Origin: JALZKA01 sp963717635
GTDB taxonomy: Bacteria > Actinomycetota > Thermoleophilia > Solirubrobacterales > 70-9
Length of the DNA: 64,000 nt
Reading direction: 5' to 3'
Assembly: GCA_963717635.1 (NCBI GenBank)
Contig: OY970347.1
Location: forward strand, 1,612,001-1,676,000
A program made the position numbers and the translations under genes. The notes beneath the pieces are model-generated. The model saw only the letters and a list, made by a program, of their open reading frames with translations. It did not search any database and was not told the origin of the DNA. This document shows positions 43,889-52,688 of this stretch, piece after piece. Positions within the stretch are counted from its first letter, which is position 1; each line of letters starts with the position of its first letter.

Positions 43889-45036
43889 GTCGTGTACTCC
43901 GCGTTGATCCGGACGTACTCGTGGGTGAGGTCGGAGAAATACACGTGTGCGGAAGCTCCGCCGCGGCCGAGCGCGATCCCGATCTCGGCCTCGGCCTGAT
44001 CCGAGCTCAGCTCCTCGAACGCGATCGAGTGCGGCCCGGGCTCGGCCAGCTCCTCGCCGGCGAGGGCCATCCCCGCGGCCTGGGCGATCCGCCCCCAGTT
44101 GGGGTCACGGCCGGTCAGCGCGGTCTTGACCAGCGGCGAGTTGGCGATCGCCCGCGCGACCCGCTCCGCCTCCTCGGAGCCTGCGGCCTCGGTCACCTCG
44201 ATCCGCCCGACCCGTTCGGCGCCCTCGCCGTCGGCGACGATCTCGAGCGCAAGCTGCAGCAGGACGGCGTCGAGCAGCCCCTCGGGCAGCCGCTCCGAGG
44301 AGCTGCCGGTCGCCTGGAGCAGCACCGTGTCGTTGGTGCTCATCTGGCCGTCGACCGTAATCCGCTCGAACGAGCCGGCGACGGCCTGCCGGAGGTCGGC
44401 CTGCGGGTCTGGCATCTCAGCATCCGTCTGCACGAAGCAGAGCATGGTGGCGAACCCGGGTTCGATCATCCCCGCGCCCTTGGCCTGGGCGGAGACGGTC
44501 ACTCCCCCCGCCCGCAGCGTGCAGCGCTTCGGGCCGCGATCGGTGGTCATGATCGCCTCGCTGAAGTCGACCCCGCCGACGTCGGAGAGGGAAGCCGCGG
44601 CACGCTCCACGCCGTCGACCAGCCGGTCGATCTCCAGCAGGACTCCGATCACGCCGGTCTCGGCCACCGCGACGGCGGTCGGCTCGATCCCCAGCGCCGA
44701 CGCCGCTGCCGACTGCATCGAGAGCGCGTCGCGATAGCCGGGCTCGCCGGTGGCGGCGTTGGCGTTGCCCGAGTTGACCACGGCGGCGCGGACCGCTGCC
44801 TGGTCGAGGTTTTCACGGCACACCCGCACCGGGGCGGCCGCGGCGGCGTTGCGGGTCAGAAGCACGGCCGACGAGACCTCGTCGGCGTCGCATGCCAGCA
44901 CGGCCACATCGGTCTCGCCCGAGCCCTTGAGGCCGCAGTGCGCGCCTCCGGCCCGGAAACCCGGAGCCAGCACGGCGGGATCGAGCTCTTCGACCCGATC
45001 CGGAGCGTCAACCCACCGCGAGCGAAAGAACGTCAT
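43885..45036 (-). CDS. argJ: Ornithine acetyltransferase / N-acetylglutamate synthase
   Basis: This 383-aa ArgJ recycles the acetyl group from N-acetylornithine to glutamate. The self-cleavage site is visible around AQAKGAGMIEPGFATMLCF, where KGAGMI holds the Thr-equivalent region before the ATMLCF nucleophile. DVAVLACD and GNANAATGEPG are also typical. Bifunctional activity is common for ArgJ, which would explain the lack of argA here. It overlaps argC and argB by 4 bp. Confidence 0.95.
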   Translation of the reverse strand: MTFFRSRWVDAPDRVEELDPAVLAPGFRAGGAHCGLKGSGETDVAVLACDADEVSSAVLLTRNAAAAAPVRVCRENLDQAAVRAAVVNSGNANAATGEPGYRDALSMQSAAASALGIEPTAVAVAETGVIGVLLEIDRLVDGVERAAASLSDVGGVDFSEAIMTTDRGPKRCTLRAGGVTVSAQAKGAGMIEPGFATMLCFVQTDAEMPDPQADLRQAVAGSFERITVDGQMSTNDTVLLQATGSSSERLPEGLLDAVLLQLALEIVADGEGAERVGRIEVTEAAGSEEAERVARAIANSPLVKTALTGRDPNWGRIAQAAGMALAGEELAEPGPHSIAFEELSSDQAEAEIGIALGRGGASAHVYFSDLTHEYVRINAEYTT

Positions 45037-46040
45037 CGCAACCCCTCCCCCTCGTCGAGGCCCAGCATCAGGTTCAGGTTCTGGACCGCCTGCCCGGCGG
45101 CTCCCTTCCAGAGGTTGTCGATCGCCGCGAACACCAGCGCCCGGCCGCCCTCGGCGTCGAGCGCGACGTGGATGCGGCAGCGGTTCGTCTCCCGCACGTC
45201 CGCGACACCCGGGGGCGTGTCGACCAGCTCGACGAACTCCTCGTTTGAGTACCGGGCGCGGTACAGCTCGCGCAACTCGGGCTCGCCCGTCTCGCGCGAG
45301 AGCGTCACGTAGCAGCTCGCGAGCAGCCCCTGGTCGAGCGGCAGCAGGTGCGGGACGAAAGTCACCGGTCCCGAGGCGCCCATCCCGCGTAGCTCCTGGT
45401 CGAGCTCCGGCGAATGACGGTGCCCGTCGACCTTGTACGGCATGAAGTTCTCGTCGACCGTCGAGAAGTGCAGCGCATCCCCCCCGCCCCGGCCGGCGCC
45501 GGATACGCCCGACTTGGCGTCGACCACGACGCCATCCACCAGCCCGGCCTCGGCGAGCGGCGCCAGGGCGAGGAGCGCAGCGGTCGGATAGCAGCCGGGG
45601 TTCGCCACCAGCTCGGCATTCCGCACCGCATCGCGGTTCAGCTCGGTGAGGCCGTAGACCACGTCCTCGAGGAGTTCCGGCTCGCCGTGGGGTCCGTACC
45701 AGCGCTCGTACTCCGGCAGGTCGCGGAGCCTGAAGTCGGCCGAGAGGTCCACCACCAGGGCCCCGAGCCCGCGCAGCTCCGCCACCAGCGGTGCGGCGGC
45801 GCCGTGTGGATAGGCGACGAGTGCCGCGTCGATCTCCTCGAGCTTGCCGATGTCCAGCTCCTCGAGCGTCAGTGGGACCCGGTGGCGGGGGTAGATCTCG
45901 TCGTGGCGCTTACCGGCTTCGGTCCGCGAGCTGATCACGGCCAGCTCGAGGCCCGGATGGCGCCAGACCAGCCGAGCCGCGAGCGCGCCGGCGAACCCGC
46001 TCGCGCCGGCAACCAAAACCTTGGGGCCACCGTCAGTCAC
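45033..46040 (-). CDS. argC: N-acetyl-gamma-glutamyl-phosphate reductase
   Basis: This enzyme of about 335 aa reduces acetylglutamyl phosphate with NADPH. The Rossmann motif KVLVAGASGFAGALAARLVW is at the start. The catalytic cysteine is in VANPGCYPTAALLALAPL, and GRGGGDALHF follows. The GTG at 46040 gives the correct N-terminus; the longer frame runs into pheT. It overlaps the pheT stop by 8 nt, so translation of the arginine block is coupled to pheT. Confidence 0.94.
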   Translation of the reverse strand: MTDGGPKVLVAGASGFAGALAARLVWRHPGLELAVISSRTEAGKRHDEIYPRHRVPLTLEELDIGKLEEIDAALVAYPHGAAAPLVAELRGLGALVVDLSADFRLRDLPEYERWYGPHGEPELLEDVVYGLTELNRDAVRNAELVANPGCYPTAALLALAPLAEAGLVDGVVVDAKSGVSGAGRGGGDALHFSTVDENFMPYKVDGHRHSPELDQELRGMGASGPVTFVPHLLPLDQGLLASCYVTLSRETGEPELRELYRARYSNEEFVELVDTPPGVADVRETNRCRIHVALDAEGGRALVFAAIDNLWKGAAGQAVQNLNLMLGLDEGEGLR

Positions 46041-48501
46041 GCAGCGAGCCCCCGATGCCCTCCAGGGCCCGCGCGATTGCATCCCGGTGGCCGGCGACCT
46101 CGTCGTCGGTGAGCGTCCGGTCCGGAGCACGGAATTCGAGCCGCAGCGCCAGGCTCTTGCGGCCCGGCCCCAGCTGCTCACCGCGATAGAGGTCGAAGAT
46201 CCGCGCGGCGCGCAACAGCTCGCCCCCAGCGGTGGTCACCGTCACCCGCACCTGCTCGGCGGGCACATCCTCCGGCACGACCACGGCCAGGTCCTGGATT
46301 ACGGCCGGATGAGTCGTCACGTCCTCGAACAGCCCCTCGCCGCTGGGCGAGGCAGCCAGCAGCGGCGCGAGGTCGAGCTCGAACGCCGTGGCGCCCGGCA
46401 AGTCCCAGGCCGCGGCGACCCCTGGGTGTAGCTCGCCGATCCAGCCGGCGGCCTCGGCGCCGACCGCGATCGAGGCCGCGCGACCCGGGTGCAGGAACGG
46501 CTGCGGGGAGGGCTCCAGGCTCGCCTCGAGGCCGAGCTGGGCGCAGAGCGCCTCCAGCGCGCCCTTCAGGGCGAAGAAGTCGCCCGGAGGCTCGTCGCCG
46601 CGCCAGGCGGGCGGCACGAGCGGGCCGACCGCGATCGCGGCGAGACGATGAGGCTCGCGATCGGGTGCGGGCAGGGTGCCGGGGAACGCGCCCGCGACGG
46701 TGTCGCCCTCGGTTGCGGGCGCCTCGGCCAGGTAGGCGCGCCCGGATTCATAGAGGGCGACCGACTCCGCGCCGCGCGCGACGTTGTGCCGGGCGGCGTC
46801 AAGCAGCCCGCCCAGCAGCGTCGTCCGCATGAGCGATCCGTCCTCCGACAGCGGGTTCGCGATCCGCACCGCGGCCGTCCGGCGCCGGTCGTCGTCCGGA
46901 AGCCGCAAACGATCTGCGAGCCCAGGCGAGACCAGGCTCCAGGTGATCGCCTGGTCGAAGCCAAGGTCCCGCATCGCGTCTTCAGTGCGACGTCGCAGGC
47001 GCTGGTCACGGCTCAGCTCGCCACGGCGCTCGCCGTGGGCCGGAAGCGTGCGGGGAAGCCGGTCGAGGCCGTGGAGCCGCGCGACCTCCTCGATCAGGTC
47101 GACCTCGCGCGAGACGTCGTAGTGGCGCTCGGGGGTGATCTCGACCGTCAGGTCCTCCTCGCCATTGGGCGCGACCCCGAAGCCCAGGCGGGTCAGGTGC
47201 TCGGCCGCCTCGTTGCGGTCTATGGGCGCGCCCAGCAGGGCCGTGACGCGAGCGCCCCGCAGCGCGATCACGTGCGGCGCGGGCGCCTCGGTTGCGACGT
47301 CAATCGTGCCAGGCACGAGCTCGGCGCCAGCCAACTCGCAGACCAAGCGGGAGGCAACCCGCTGTCCGCGGATCGCCAGCTCCGGGTGGAGCTGCTTCTC
47401 GAACCGGGCCGAGGCCTCCGAGCGCAGGCCGAGCGTGTTCGACGTGTGGAGGATGTTGGGCCCGTTCCAGGTCGCCGCTTCGAGCAGGACGCGCTCGGTC
47501 CCCTCGGAGACCTCAGAGACCTGGCCGCCCATCACGCCGGCGATACCGCCGGCCGGCCGGTCGCGGTCGCAGATCAGGACGGTTTCGGGGTCGAGGACGC
47601 GCTCGACGCCGTCCAGGGTGGTGATCTTCTCGCCGTCCTTGGCCGCGCGGACGATCAGCTTCTGCCCGGCGACCTGGTCCAGGTCGTAGGCGTGGAGGGG
47701 CTGGCCGACCAGCAGCATCACGTAGTTCGTGATGTCGACCACATTCGAGATCGGCCGCTGCCCGGCGGCGTTGAGCCGCGCCCGGAGCCAAAGCGGCGAC
47801 CGCCCCATCGCAACGCCGGTGAAGGCCCGGGCGGTGAACCGCGGGCAGAGTCCAGGCACCTCGACGGTCACCGAGGCGAGGTCCTCGACGGCCTCGGAAC
47901 CGGTGGGCTCGACGTCCTCCTCCCACGGGGGCGCCGCCAGCGGGGCGCCGGTGATTGCATGGACCTCGCGGGCGACGCCGTAGACCCCGAGGCAGTCGGA
48001 GCGGTTCGGGTTCAGGTCCAGCTCGAACACGTGCTCGGTGACCGGGATCACCTTGGTCAGCGGGGTGCCCGGATCAACGCCGAGGTCGCCGAGGACCATG
48101 ATTCCTTCGTGATCCTCGCCGAGCTGGAGCTCGTTCTCGGCCAGGATCATTCCCGCGGACTCGACGCCACGGAGCTTGGCCTTCCCCAGCTTCTGGCCAC
48201 CGGGCATCACGGCTCCGGGCAGTGCGACCGCCACGGTCTGTCCGGCGGCGACGTTGGGCGCTCCGCAGACGATCGTGCGCTCGCCGTCGCCCGCATCCAC
48301 GGTGCAGACCGTCAGACGATCTGCGTCCGGGTGCCTCTCGGTTGTCAGCACCCGCCCGACCACAAACCCCTCGGGCGACGGCGGGCCGACGACGCTGACC
48401 CGCTCGACCTCGACCGCCCGCATCGAAAGCAGCTCCGCGACCTCGTCGGCGCTCAGGCCGGGGTCGCAGTACTCACGGAGCCATGAGAAGGGCACCTTCA
48501 C
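46033..48501 (-). CDS. pheT: Phenylalanine--tRNA ligase beta subunit
   Basis: This 822-aa PheT is the large subunit of the alpha2beta2 synthetase that charges tRNA-Phe. It opens MKVPFSWLREYCDPGLSADE. An EMAP-like tRNA-binding domain (VVGRVLTTERHPDADRLTVC) is followed by B3/B4 and B5 (RGARVTALLG). The C-terminal ferredoxin-fold anticodon-binding domain ends it (FEDVTTHPAVIQDLAVVVPE). It overlaps pheS by 4 bp. Confidence 0.96.
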   Translation of the reverse strand: MKVPFSWLREYCDPGLSADEVAELLSMRAVEVERVSVVGPPSPEGFVVGRVLTTERHPDADRLTVCTVDAGDGERTIVCGAPNVAAGQTVAVALPGAVMPGGQKLGKAKLRGVESAGMILAENELQLGEDHEGIMVLGDLGVDPGTPLTKVIPVTEHVFELDLNPNRSDCLGVYGVAREVHAITGAPLAAPPWEEDVEPTGSEAVEDLASVTVEVPGLCPRFTARAFTGVAMGRSPLWLRARLNAAGQRPISNVVDITNYVMLLVGQPLHAYDLDQVAGQKLIVRAAKDGEKITTLDGVERVLDPETVLICDRDRPAGGIAGVMGGQVSEVSEGTERVLLEAATWNGPNILHTSNTLGLRSEASARFEKQLHPELAIRGQRVASRLVCELAGAELVPGTIDVATEAPAPHVIALRGARVTALLGAPIDRNEAAEHLTRLGFGVAPNGEEDLTVEITPERHYDVSREVDLIEEVARLHGLDRLPRTLPAHGERRGELSRDQRLRRRTEDAMRDLGFDQAITWSLVSPGLADRLRLPDDDRRRTAAVRIANPLSEDGSLMRTTLLGGLLDAARHNVARGAESVALYESGRAYLAEAPATEGDTVAGAFPGTLPAPDREPHRLAAIAVGPLVPPAWRGDEPPGDFFALKGALEALCAQLGLEASLEPSPQPFLHPGRAASIAVGAEAAGWIGELHPGVAAAWDLPGATAFELDLAPLLAASPSGEGLFEDVTTHPAVIQDLAVVVPEDVPAEQVRVTVTTAGGELLRAARIFDLYRGEQLGPGRKSLALRLEFRAPDRTLTDDEVAGHRDAIARALEGIGGSLRD

Positions 48502-49622
48502 GCGAACTGTCCCAGGAACCGCACGTCGTTCTCGTAGAAGATCCGCAGGTCCGGGACCCCGTGCTTGAGGAAGGCGATCCGCTCGATCCCCATCCCGAAC
48601 GCGAAGCCCTGGACCCGATCCGGGTCATACCCATGCTCGGCGACGAACCCGAACACGTTCGGGTCCACCATTCCGGCGCCGAGGATCTCGATCCAGCCGG
48701 TGCCCTTGCAGACGGGGTCGCGCTCGCCCGCGATCTCACCGCTGCCGCCGCAGCGGAAGCACGAGACGTCCACCTGGACGCTGGGCTCGGTGAACGGAAA
48801 GAAGTCGGGCTTGAGCCGCATCTCGCGTTCGGGGCCGAACAGCGCCCGCGCCACCTCCTGCAGGGTGCCCGCCAAATCGGCCAGCGTGATGTCCTCGCCC
48901 ACCGCCAGGCCCTCGACCTGGGAGAACATCGGCAGGTGGGTAGCGTCACTCGTGTCGCGCCGGTAGACGGTGCCCGGCACGATGATGAAGAGCGGCGGCT
49001 CGAATGCCTCCATCGCCCGGACCTGGTTCGGCGACGTGTGAGTACGCAGCAGGACGTCGCGGGGCCCGGGCGGCAGGCCGTGCTCGTTCAGGACGCCCTT
49101 TGCCAATGACTCCGGATCCACGTAGAAGGTGTCCTGCTCCATGCGGGCCGGATGCCCGGACGGGTGGTTCAGGGCGGTGAAGTTGTAGAAGTCGTGCTCG
49201 ACCTCGGGCCCGTCCATCACCCGGTAGCCGAGGCCGACGAAGATGTCCTCGATCTCGCGCCTGGTCTGGGTGATCAGGTGGAGATGCCCGGTCCGGACGG
49301 GCGTGATCCCGGGCAGCGTCACGTCGATCTCGTCCTCGACGAGGCGGCGGTCAAGCTCAGCGCCCTCGAGCTCGGCGCTGCGGCGCGCCAGCAGCTCCTC
49401 CATGGCGGCCCGGGTCTGGTTGGCGCCCGCGCCCACTGGCCCGCGCGCATCCGCCGGCAGGTCGGCGATGCCCCGCAGGATCTGCGTCAGCTCCGACTTG
49501 CGGCCCAGGAGGCGAATCCGGAGCTCTTCGAGCGCGCCCGTATCGCCGGCCGCCGCGATCGCGGACTCGGCCTCGGCGCGCAGCTCGTTGATCCGGTCGA
49601 CGGCGTTACCCACAACAAACAT
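48498..49622 (-). CDS. pheS: Phenylalanine--tRNA ligase alpha subunit
   Basis: This 374-aa PheS is the catalytic class II subunit. The N-terminal coiled coil (residues 1-about 90) is followed by the aminoacylation domain: motif 2 (TPNQVRAMEAFEPPLFIIVPG with VYRRDTSDATHLPMFSQVEG) and motif 3 (GFAFGMGIERIAFLKHGVPD). It is just downstream of the rRNA methyltransferase. The ATG at 49622 is preceded by GGTAAGGG, a modest Shine-Dalgarno. Confidence 0.96.
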   Translation of the reverse strand: MFVVGNAVDRINELRAEAESAIAAAGDTGALEELRIRLLGRKSELTQILRGIADLPADARGPVGAGANQTRAAMEELLARRSAELEGAELDRRLVEDEIDVTLPGITPVRTGHLHLITQTRREIEDIFVGLGYRVMDGPEVEHDFYNFTALNHPSGHPARMEQDTFYVDPESLAKGVLNEHGLPPGPRDVLLRTHTSPNQVRAMEAFEPPLFIIVPGTVYRRDTSDATHLPMFSQVEGLAVGEDITLADLAGTLQEVARALFGPEREMRLKPDFFPFTEPSVQVDVSCFRCGGSGEIAGERDPVCKGTGWIEILGAGMVDPNVFGFVAEHGYDPDRVQGFAFGMGIERIAFLKHGVPDLRIFYENDVRFLGQFA

Positions 49623-49664
49623 CCCTTACCAGGGGGGCCAAGTTGGTTTCGCGCCTAGCGTCGC

Positions 49665-50375
49665 TCATCGAACCCCCTGTTCGGCGGCGAGCGACGATAT
49701 CCGCTCCAGCGCGATCGCAGCCGCGGCCGCGACGCCCAGCGACTCGGCGGCGCCGGCCAGCGGGATCGTCCAGATCTCGGAACACGCGGCTGCCGTCTCA
49801 CCAGCGAGCCCCTCGCGCTCGGCGCCCAGGCACACGGTCGCCGGGGCGGTGGCCGGAGGCCAGGTGCCGCCGTGAGCGCCCATCCCGGAGCGGGGCTCGG
49901 GTGTAGCGCCCACGTCGCAGCGGACGAGCTCGACCCCGAACACGGAGCCCATGCTCGCGCGGACCGCCTTGGGCGAGAACGGGTCGGCGGTGTCGGGATC
50001 GAGCGCCACGCTGACGGCGCCGAGGGCATCGGCCGCGCGCACGATCGCGCCGACGTTGCCGGGGTCGCGGACCCCGTTCAGGTAGACGCACAGTGGCGTC
50101 GGCACGGCGGCCCAGGGCTGCCTCCACACGGCGATCGCGCGCGAGCCCGAGCCCAGCGCTGAGGCCGAGTGGAGCAACTCGCGCTCGACCTCGTCGCCGC
50201 CCAGGCCGGCGCCGGCCTCGGTCAACAGCAGCTCCGGCTCGAGGCCGGCGGCGCGGCCGGCGGCGAGCAGATCCTCGCCCTCGGCGACGAACAGTCCCTC
50301 GCGCTCGCGATGCTTGTGCTCCGCAAGCCGGCGCACCAGCTTCAGCTTCTCGTTGTCGTTGCTCGTGATCATCAT
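49665..50375 (-). CDS. SpoU/TrmH-family RNA 2'-O-methyltransferase
   Basis: This 236-aa SPOUT methyltransferase has motif 1 (VYLNGVRDPGNVGAIVRAAD), motif 2 (LGAEREGL) and motif 3 (IPLAGAAESLGVAAAAAIAL). It methylates a ribose in rRNA or tRNA using S-adenosylmethionine. Placement between rplT and pheS is typical of this group. A rho-independent-like hairpin lies just before its start (50388-50405), which may limit read-through from rplT. ATG 50375 or 50372. Confidence 0.9.
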   Translation of the reverse strand: MMITSNDNEKLKLVRRLAEHKHREREGLFVAEGEDLLAAGRAAGLEPELLLTEAGAGLGGDEVERELLHSASALGSGSRAIAVWRQPWAAVPTPLCVYLNGVRDPGNVGAIVRAADALGAVSVALDPDTADPFSPKAVRASMGSVFGVELVRCDVGATPEPRSGMGAHGGTWPPATAPATVCLGAEREGLAGETAAACSEIWTIPLAGAAESLGVAAAAAIALERISSLAAEQGVR

Positions 50376-50383
50376 AGAAATAC

Positions 50384-50405
50384 GAAAGGGCGCCCCTTGG
50401 CGCCC
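50384..50405 (-). terminator. Rho-independent terminator downstream of rplT
   Basis: Read on the minus strand, GGGCGCC (50405-50399) and GGCGCCC (50394-50388) form a 7-bp stem around a 4-nt AAGG loop, followed by TTTC and then a TATTT stretch. It lies between rplT and the SpoU gene and could end or attenuate the ribosomal transcript. Confidence 0.65.
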
Positions 50406-50438
50406 CGGTTCAGCATTTCGGCGGTGTGAGGGGTTGCC

Positions 50439-50798
50439 TCAGGCCGCCGCGGCCTCCCGGGCTAGCTCAGCAAATCGGCGGAACGCCTCCTCGTCGCGGA
50501 CGGCGATGTCCGCGAGCATCTTGCGGTTGACCTCGACCTCGGCCAGCTTCAGGCCGTGCATCAGCTCGGAGTAGCTCATGCCTTCCCGCCGCGCCGCCGC
50601 GTTGATCCGGACGATCCACAGGCGCCGGAACTCACGCTTGCGCACGCGCCGATCGCGGTAGGCGTAGTAACCCGACCGCATGACCTGTTCGTTGGCGAAC
50701 CGGTAGCTCGAGTGCTTGCGGCCGTAATAACCCTTGGCCTGGTCGAGCGTCTTCTTACGACGCCGCTTGCGGGCGACCGAGTTCGTCGCACGACTCAT
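50439..50798 (-). CDS. rplT: Large ribosomal subunit protein bL20
   Basis: This 119-aa ribosomal protein L20 has the basic N-terminus (VARKRRRKKTLDQAKGYYG). FRRLWIVRINAAARREGMSY and LMHGLKLAEVEVNRKMLADI follow. L20 binds 23S rRNA and represses its own operon in many bacteria. It overlaps rpmI by 4 bp, the usual infC-rpmI-rplT order. Confidence 0.97.
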   Translation of the reverse strand: MSRATNSVARKRRRKKTLDQAKGYYGRKHSSYRFANEQVMRSGYYAYRDRRVRKREFRRLWIVRINAAARREGMSYSELMHGLKLAEVEVNRKMLADIAVRDEEAFRRFAELAREAAAA

Positions 50799-50995
50799 TT
50801 TTTCCCTCCGAGCAGCCGGTTGACGCGCTTGGCGTCGTGCGGAGAGATCTCGGACGGCAGGCCCAAGCGCCGCCGGCGCTTCGCCGACTTGTGCTCGAGG
50901 TTGTGGCTTGAGTTCGCCCGCTTGCCGCGCAGCTTGCCGCTGGCGGTCCGCTTGAAACGCTTCTTGGCGCCCGAATGGCTCTTCATCTTCGGCAT
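50795..50995 (-). CDS. rpmI: Large ribosomal subunit protein bL35
   Basis: This 66-aa L35 starts MPKMKSHSGAKKRFKRTASG and ends in the basic DAKRVNRLLGGKK. It overlaps rplT by 4 bp. In most bacteria it directly follows infC, but here a lipoprotein gene and a long hairpin (51027-51054) separate them. Confidence 0.97.
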   Translation of the reverse strand: MPKMKSHSGAKKRFKRTASGKLRGKRANSSHNLEHKSAKRRRRLGLPSEISPHDAKRVNRLLGGKK

Positions 50996-51026
50996 GGCGA
51001 ACGGACTATTGAAGCAGACCGCGATC

Positions 51027-51054
51027 GGCCGGCCCCGAGCTGGGGGCCGGCCGT
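51027..51054 (-). terminator. Perfect 11-bp hairpin between the lipoprotein gene and rpmI
   Basis: CGGCCGGCCCC (51027-51037) pairs perfectly with GGGGCCGGCCG (51044-51054) around a 6-nt loop. It lies in the leader of rpmI-rplT, 32 bp before the rpmI start. No T-run follows on the minus strand, so it may be a terminator for the lipoprotein gene or a leader structure that controls the ribosomal genes. Confidence 0.5.
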
Positions 51055-51083
51055 CACGACATGCTTCGAACTGCAGACGCCGC

Positions 51084-51737
51084 CTACTCGTTGTTGATGG
51101 CGTCGTTCAGCGATCGCAGCTGCTCGCGACTGGCGCGCGGTGCGCCGGACTTCGTGTAGAGCGCCAGCGCGGCTCCACCGGTGCAGACCGAATCGCTGTA
51201 GTCGCCGTCGCCGTCGAGGTCCGCCGATCCGACGGCGATCCCGACCTGCGAGAACGGTGAGTCGGCCAGGCTTCTTTGACGGATGCCCAGCTTTGAAACC
51301 GCCTTCAACTGCGGCTTGCGCTTGTCGTTGACCCGCCTGCTGGTCGAGAACACGCGGTAGGTCGTGTTCTCGTCGTCGAGCGGAATCGTCCCGCATTCAT
51401 CGCCCGTGACATCGCCCTGGAACAGGTAGTCGCGCAGCTCAGTGTTCGGGGTCAGCGGGAGCCCCCTCCTCGTGAACGCGCCCTTCACGTCGAAGCGCCT
51501 CGGGTTCGCCGGAGCGAGCGCGCCGTCGTCGGGGAGCGCGAGTAGGAAGAACGGACGGCTCCTGATCTCGTCGCTCTTGATGGCCATGGGATGCGTACCC
51601 ACCGTCAAGACGGTCTTCTTGTCTGGCTTCAGCCTGACCTTGCTGAGGTTTGCCCCCGCCAGAAACCACGTCGCACAGCCTGAGAACGCGAGCCCCGCGA
51701 CGATTGCAGCAGCTGAAAACAGCAGTCGTTTCTTCAT
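51084..51737 (-). CDS. Hypothetical lipoprotein inserted between infC and rpmI
   Basis: This 217-aa protein starts with a lipoprotein signal (KKRLLFSAAAIVAGLAFSGC, lipobox FSGC), so it is likely anchored outside the membrane. The rest is a predicted beta-rich domain with VRLKPDKKTVLTVGTHPM, GAFTRRGLPLTPNTELRDYL and DLDGDGDYSDSVC (an EF-hand-like Asp cluster). I do not recognise a family. Start: ATG 51737 with AGGGGGAA about 6 nt upstream. Its position in the infC-rpmI-rplT operon is unexpected, with no functional link evident. Confidence 0.7.
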   Translation of the reverse strand: MKKRLLFSAAAIVAGLAFSGCATWFLAGANLSKVRLKPDKKTVLTVGTHPMAIKSDEIRSRPFFLLALPDDGALAPANPRRFDVKGAFTRRGLPLTPNTELRDYLFQGDVTGDECGTIPLDDENTTYRVFSTSRRVNDKRKPQLKAVSKLGIRQRSLADSPFSQVGIAVGSADLDGDGDYSDSVCTGGAALALYTKSGAPRASREQLRSLNDAINNE

Positions 51738-51882
51738 GGATTCCCCCTGAGGGTTGTGGTTGGATCCCGCTGCTGACTTGCAGCGTCAGCGGACACTATC
51801 CGCGCTGGCGTCTCGACGCAAGACGGCAGCCGCCGCGGCTCAGTCGAAGTCGTCGAACCACGTTCAGGCCGTGGAAGCCGAA

Positions 51883-51898
51883 GCGGGCGGATGCCCGC
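51883..51898 (-). terminator. Short hairpin after infC
   Basis: GCGGGC (51883-51888) pairs with GCCCGC (51893-51898) around a 4-nt loop, immediately downstream of the infC stop codon. Only TTCGGC follows, without a T-run. This is a weak terminator candidate; it may separate infC from the lipoprotein gene. Confidence 0.35.
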
Positions 51899-51901
51899 AA
51901 A

Positions 51902-52537
51902 TCAGCCGGCCGCAGCTTCGCTTTCCGACTCGGCGACGGGCTCAGGTTCGGCCTCGTCGCCGTCCTTCGCCTTCTTCGCATCGCGCACCGCTTCCTTCGA
52001 GGGCGCGACCAGCATGTGCATGTTGCGCCCTTCCTGGAGCGGGCTCTGCTCGACCACGCCGAGGCCCTCGAGGTCCTCGAACAGGCGTTGCAGGAGCATC
52101 CGCCCGCGCTCGGGGTGGGCCTGCTCGCGACCGCGGAACATGATTGTCACCTTGACCTTGTCACCGCCGCGCAGAAAGCGCTCGACGTGGCCCTTCTTGG
52201 TCCTGTAGTCGTGGTCCGCGATCTTCGGGCGCAGTTTGATCTCGCGGACGTTGATCTGCTGCTGGTGCTTGCGCGCCGCCTTGGCCTTCTGCTCCTGCTC
52301 GTACTTGTACTTCGAGTAGTCGAGTAGGCGGGCCACCGGCGGCCGCGAGTCGGGCGCCACCTCGACCAGGTCGAGGTCGCGCTCCTGTGCCATCGCGAGC
52401 GCCTCCTTGGTGTCGATCACGCCGATCTGCTTGCCCTCCTCGTCGACCAGGCGAACCTCGCGCACGCCGATGCGCTCGTTGATACGAGTCTGGTCCCGCT
52501 CGGGCAGCCGGCGGTCGAAACGCCTCGGGACAGGCAC
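51902..52537 (-). CDS. infC: Translation initiation factor IF-3
   Basis: This 211-aa IF-3 has the N-terminal domain RINERIGVREVRLVDEEGKQ, a basic linker, and the C-terminal domain EQAKAARKHQQQINVREIKL, VTIMFRGREQAHPERG. An acidic C-terminal extension (about residues 180-211) is longer than in many IF-3 proteins. It directs 30S initiation-site selection. The start is a GTG at 52537. Upstream, a 151-bp gap to thrS holds nothing else I can support. Confidence 0.95.
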   Translation of the reverse strand: MPVPRRFDRRLPERDQTRINERIGVREVRLVDEEGKQIGVIDTKEALAMAQERDLDLVEVAPDSRPPVARLLDYSKYKYEQEQKAKAARKHQQQINVREIKLRPKIADHDYRTKKGHVERFLRGGDKVKVTIMFRGREQAHPERGRMLLQRLFEDLEGLGVVEQSPLQEGRNMHMLVAPSKEAVRDAKKAKDGDEAEPEPVAESESEAAAG

Positions 52538-52688
52538 TACGAAGCGATGACGGACAGCGTCAAGCTATCCGGCGATTTCGAGGGGGAGAACTACGAGGCA
52601 TACAGGAGGCGGGCACGGGCGCTCTAGCGGCGCTGCGTGGTCTTGGTGCCCTCCATCTGAGGCTGAGTATAGAGCGGGTCCCGCGATT

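Noticed and set aside
46489..48486. 665-codon plus-strand frame opposite pheT
   Set aside because: It is a reverse-strand shadow of pheT without recognisable motifs.
52547..52627. 26-codon plus-strand ORF between infC and thrS (MTDSVKLSGDFEGENYEAYR)
   Set aside because: It is opposite to the surrounding operon, has no clear ribosome binding site and no support beyond being open.
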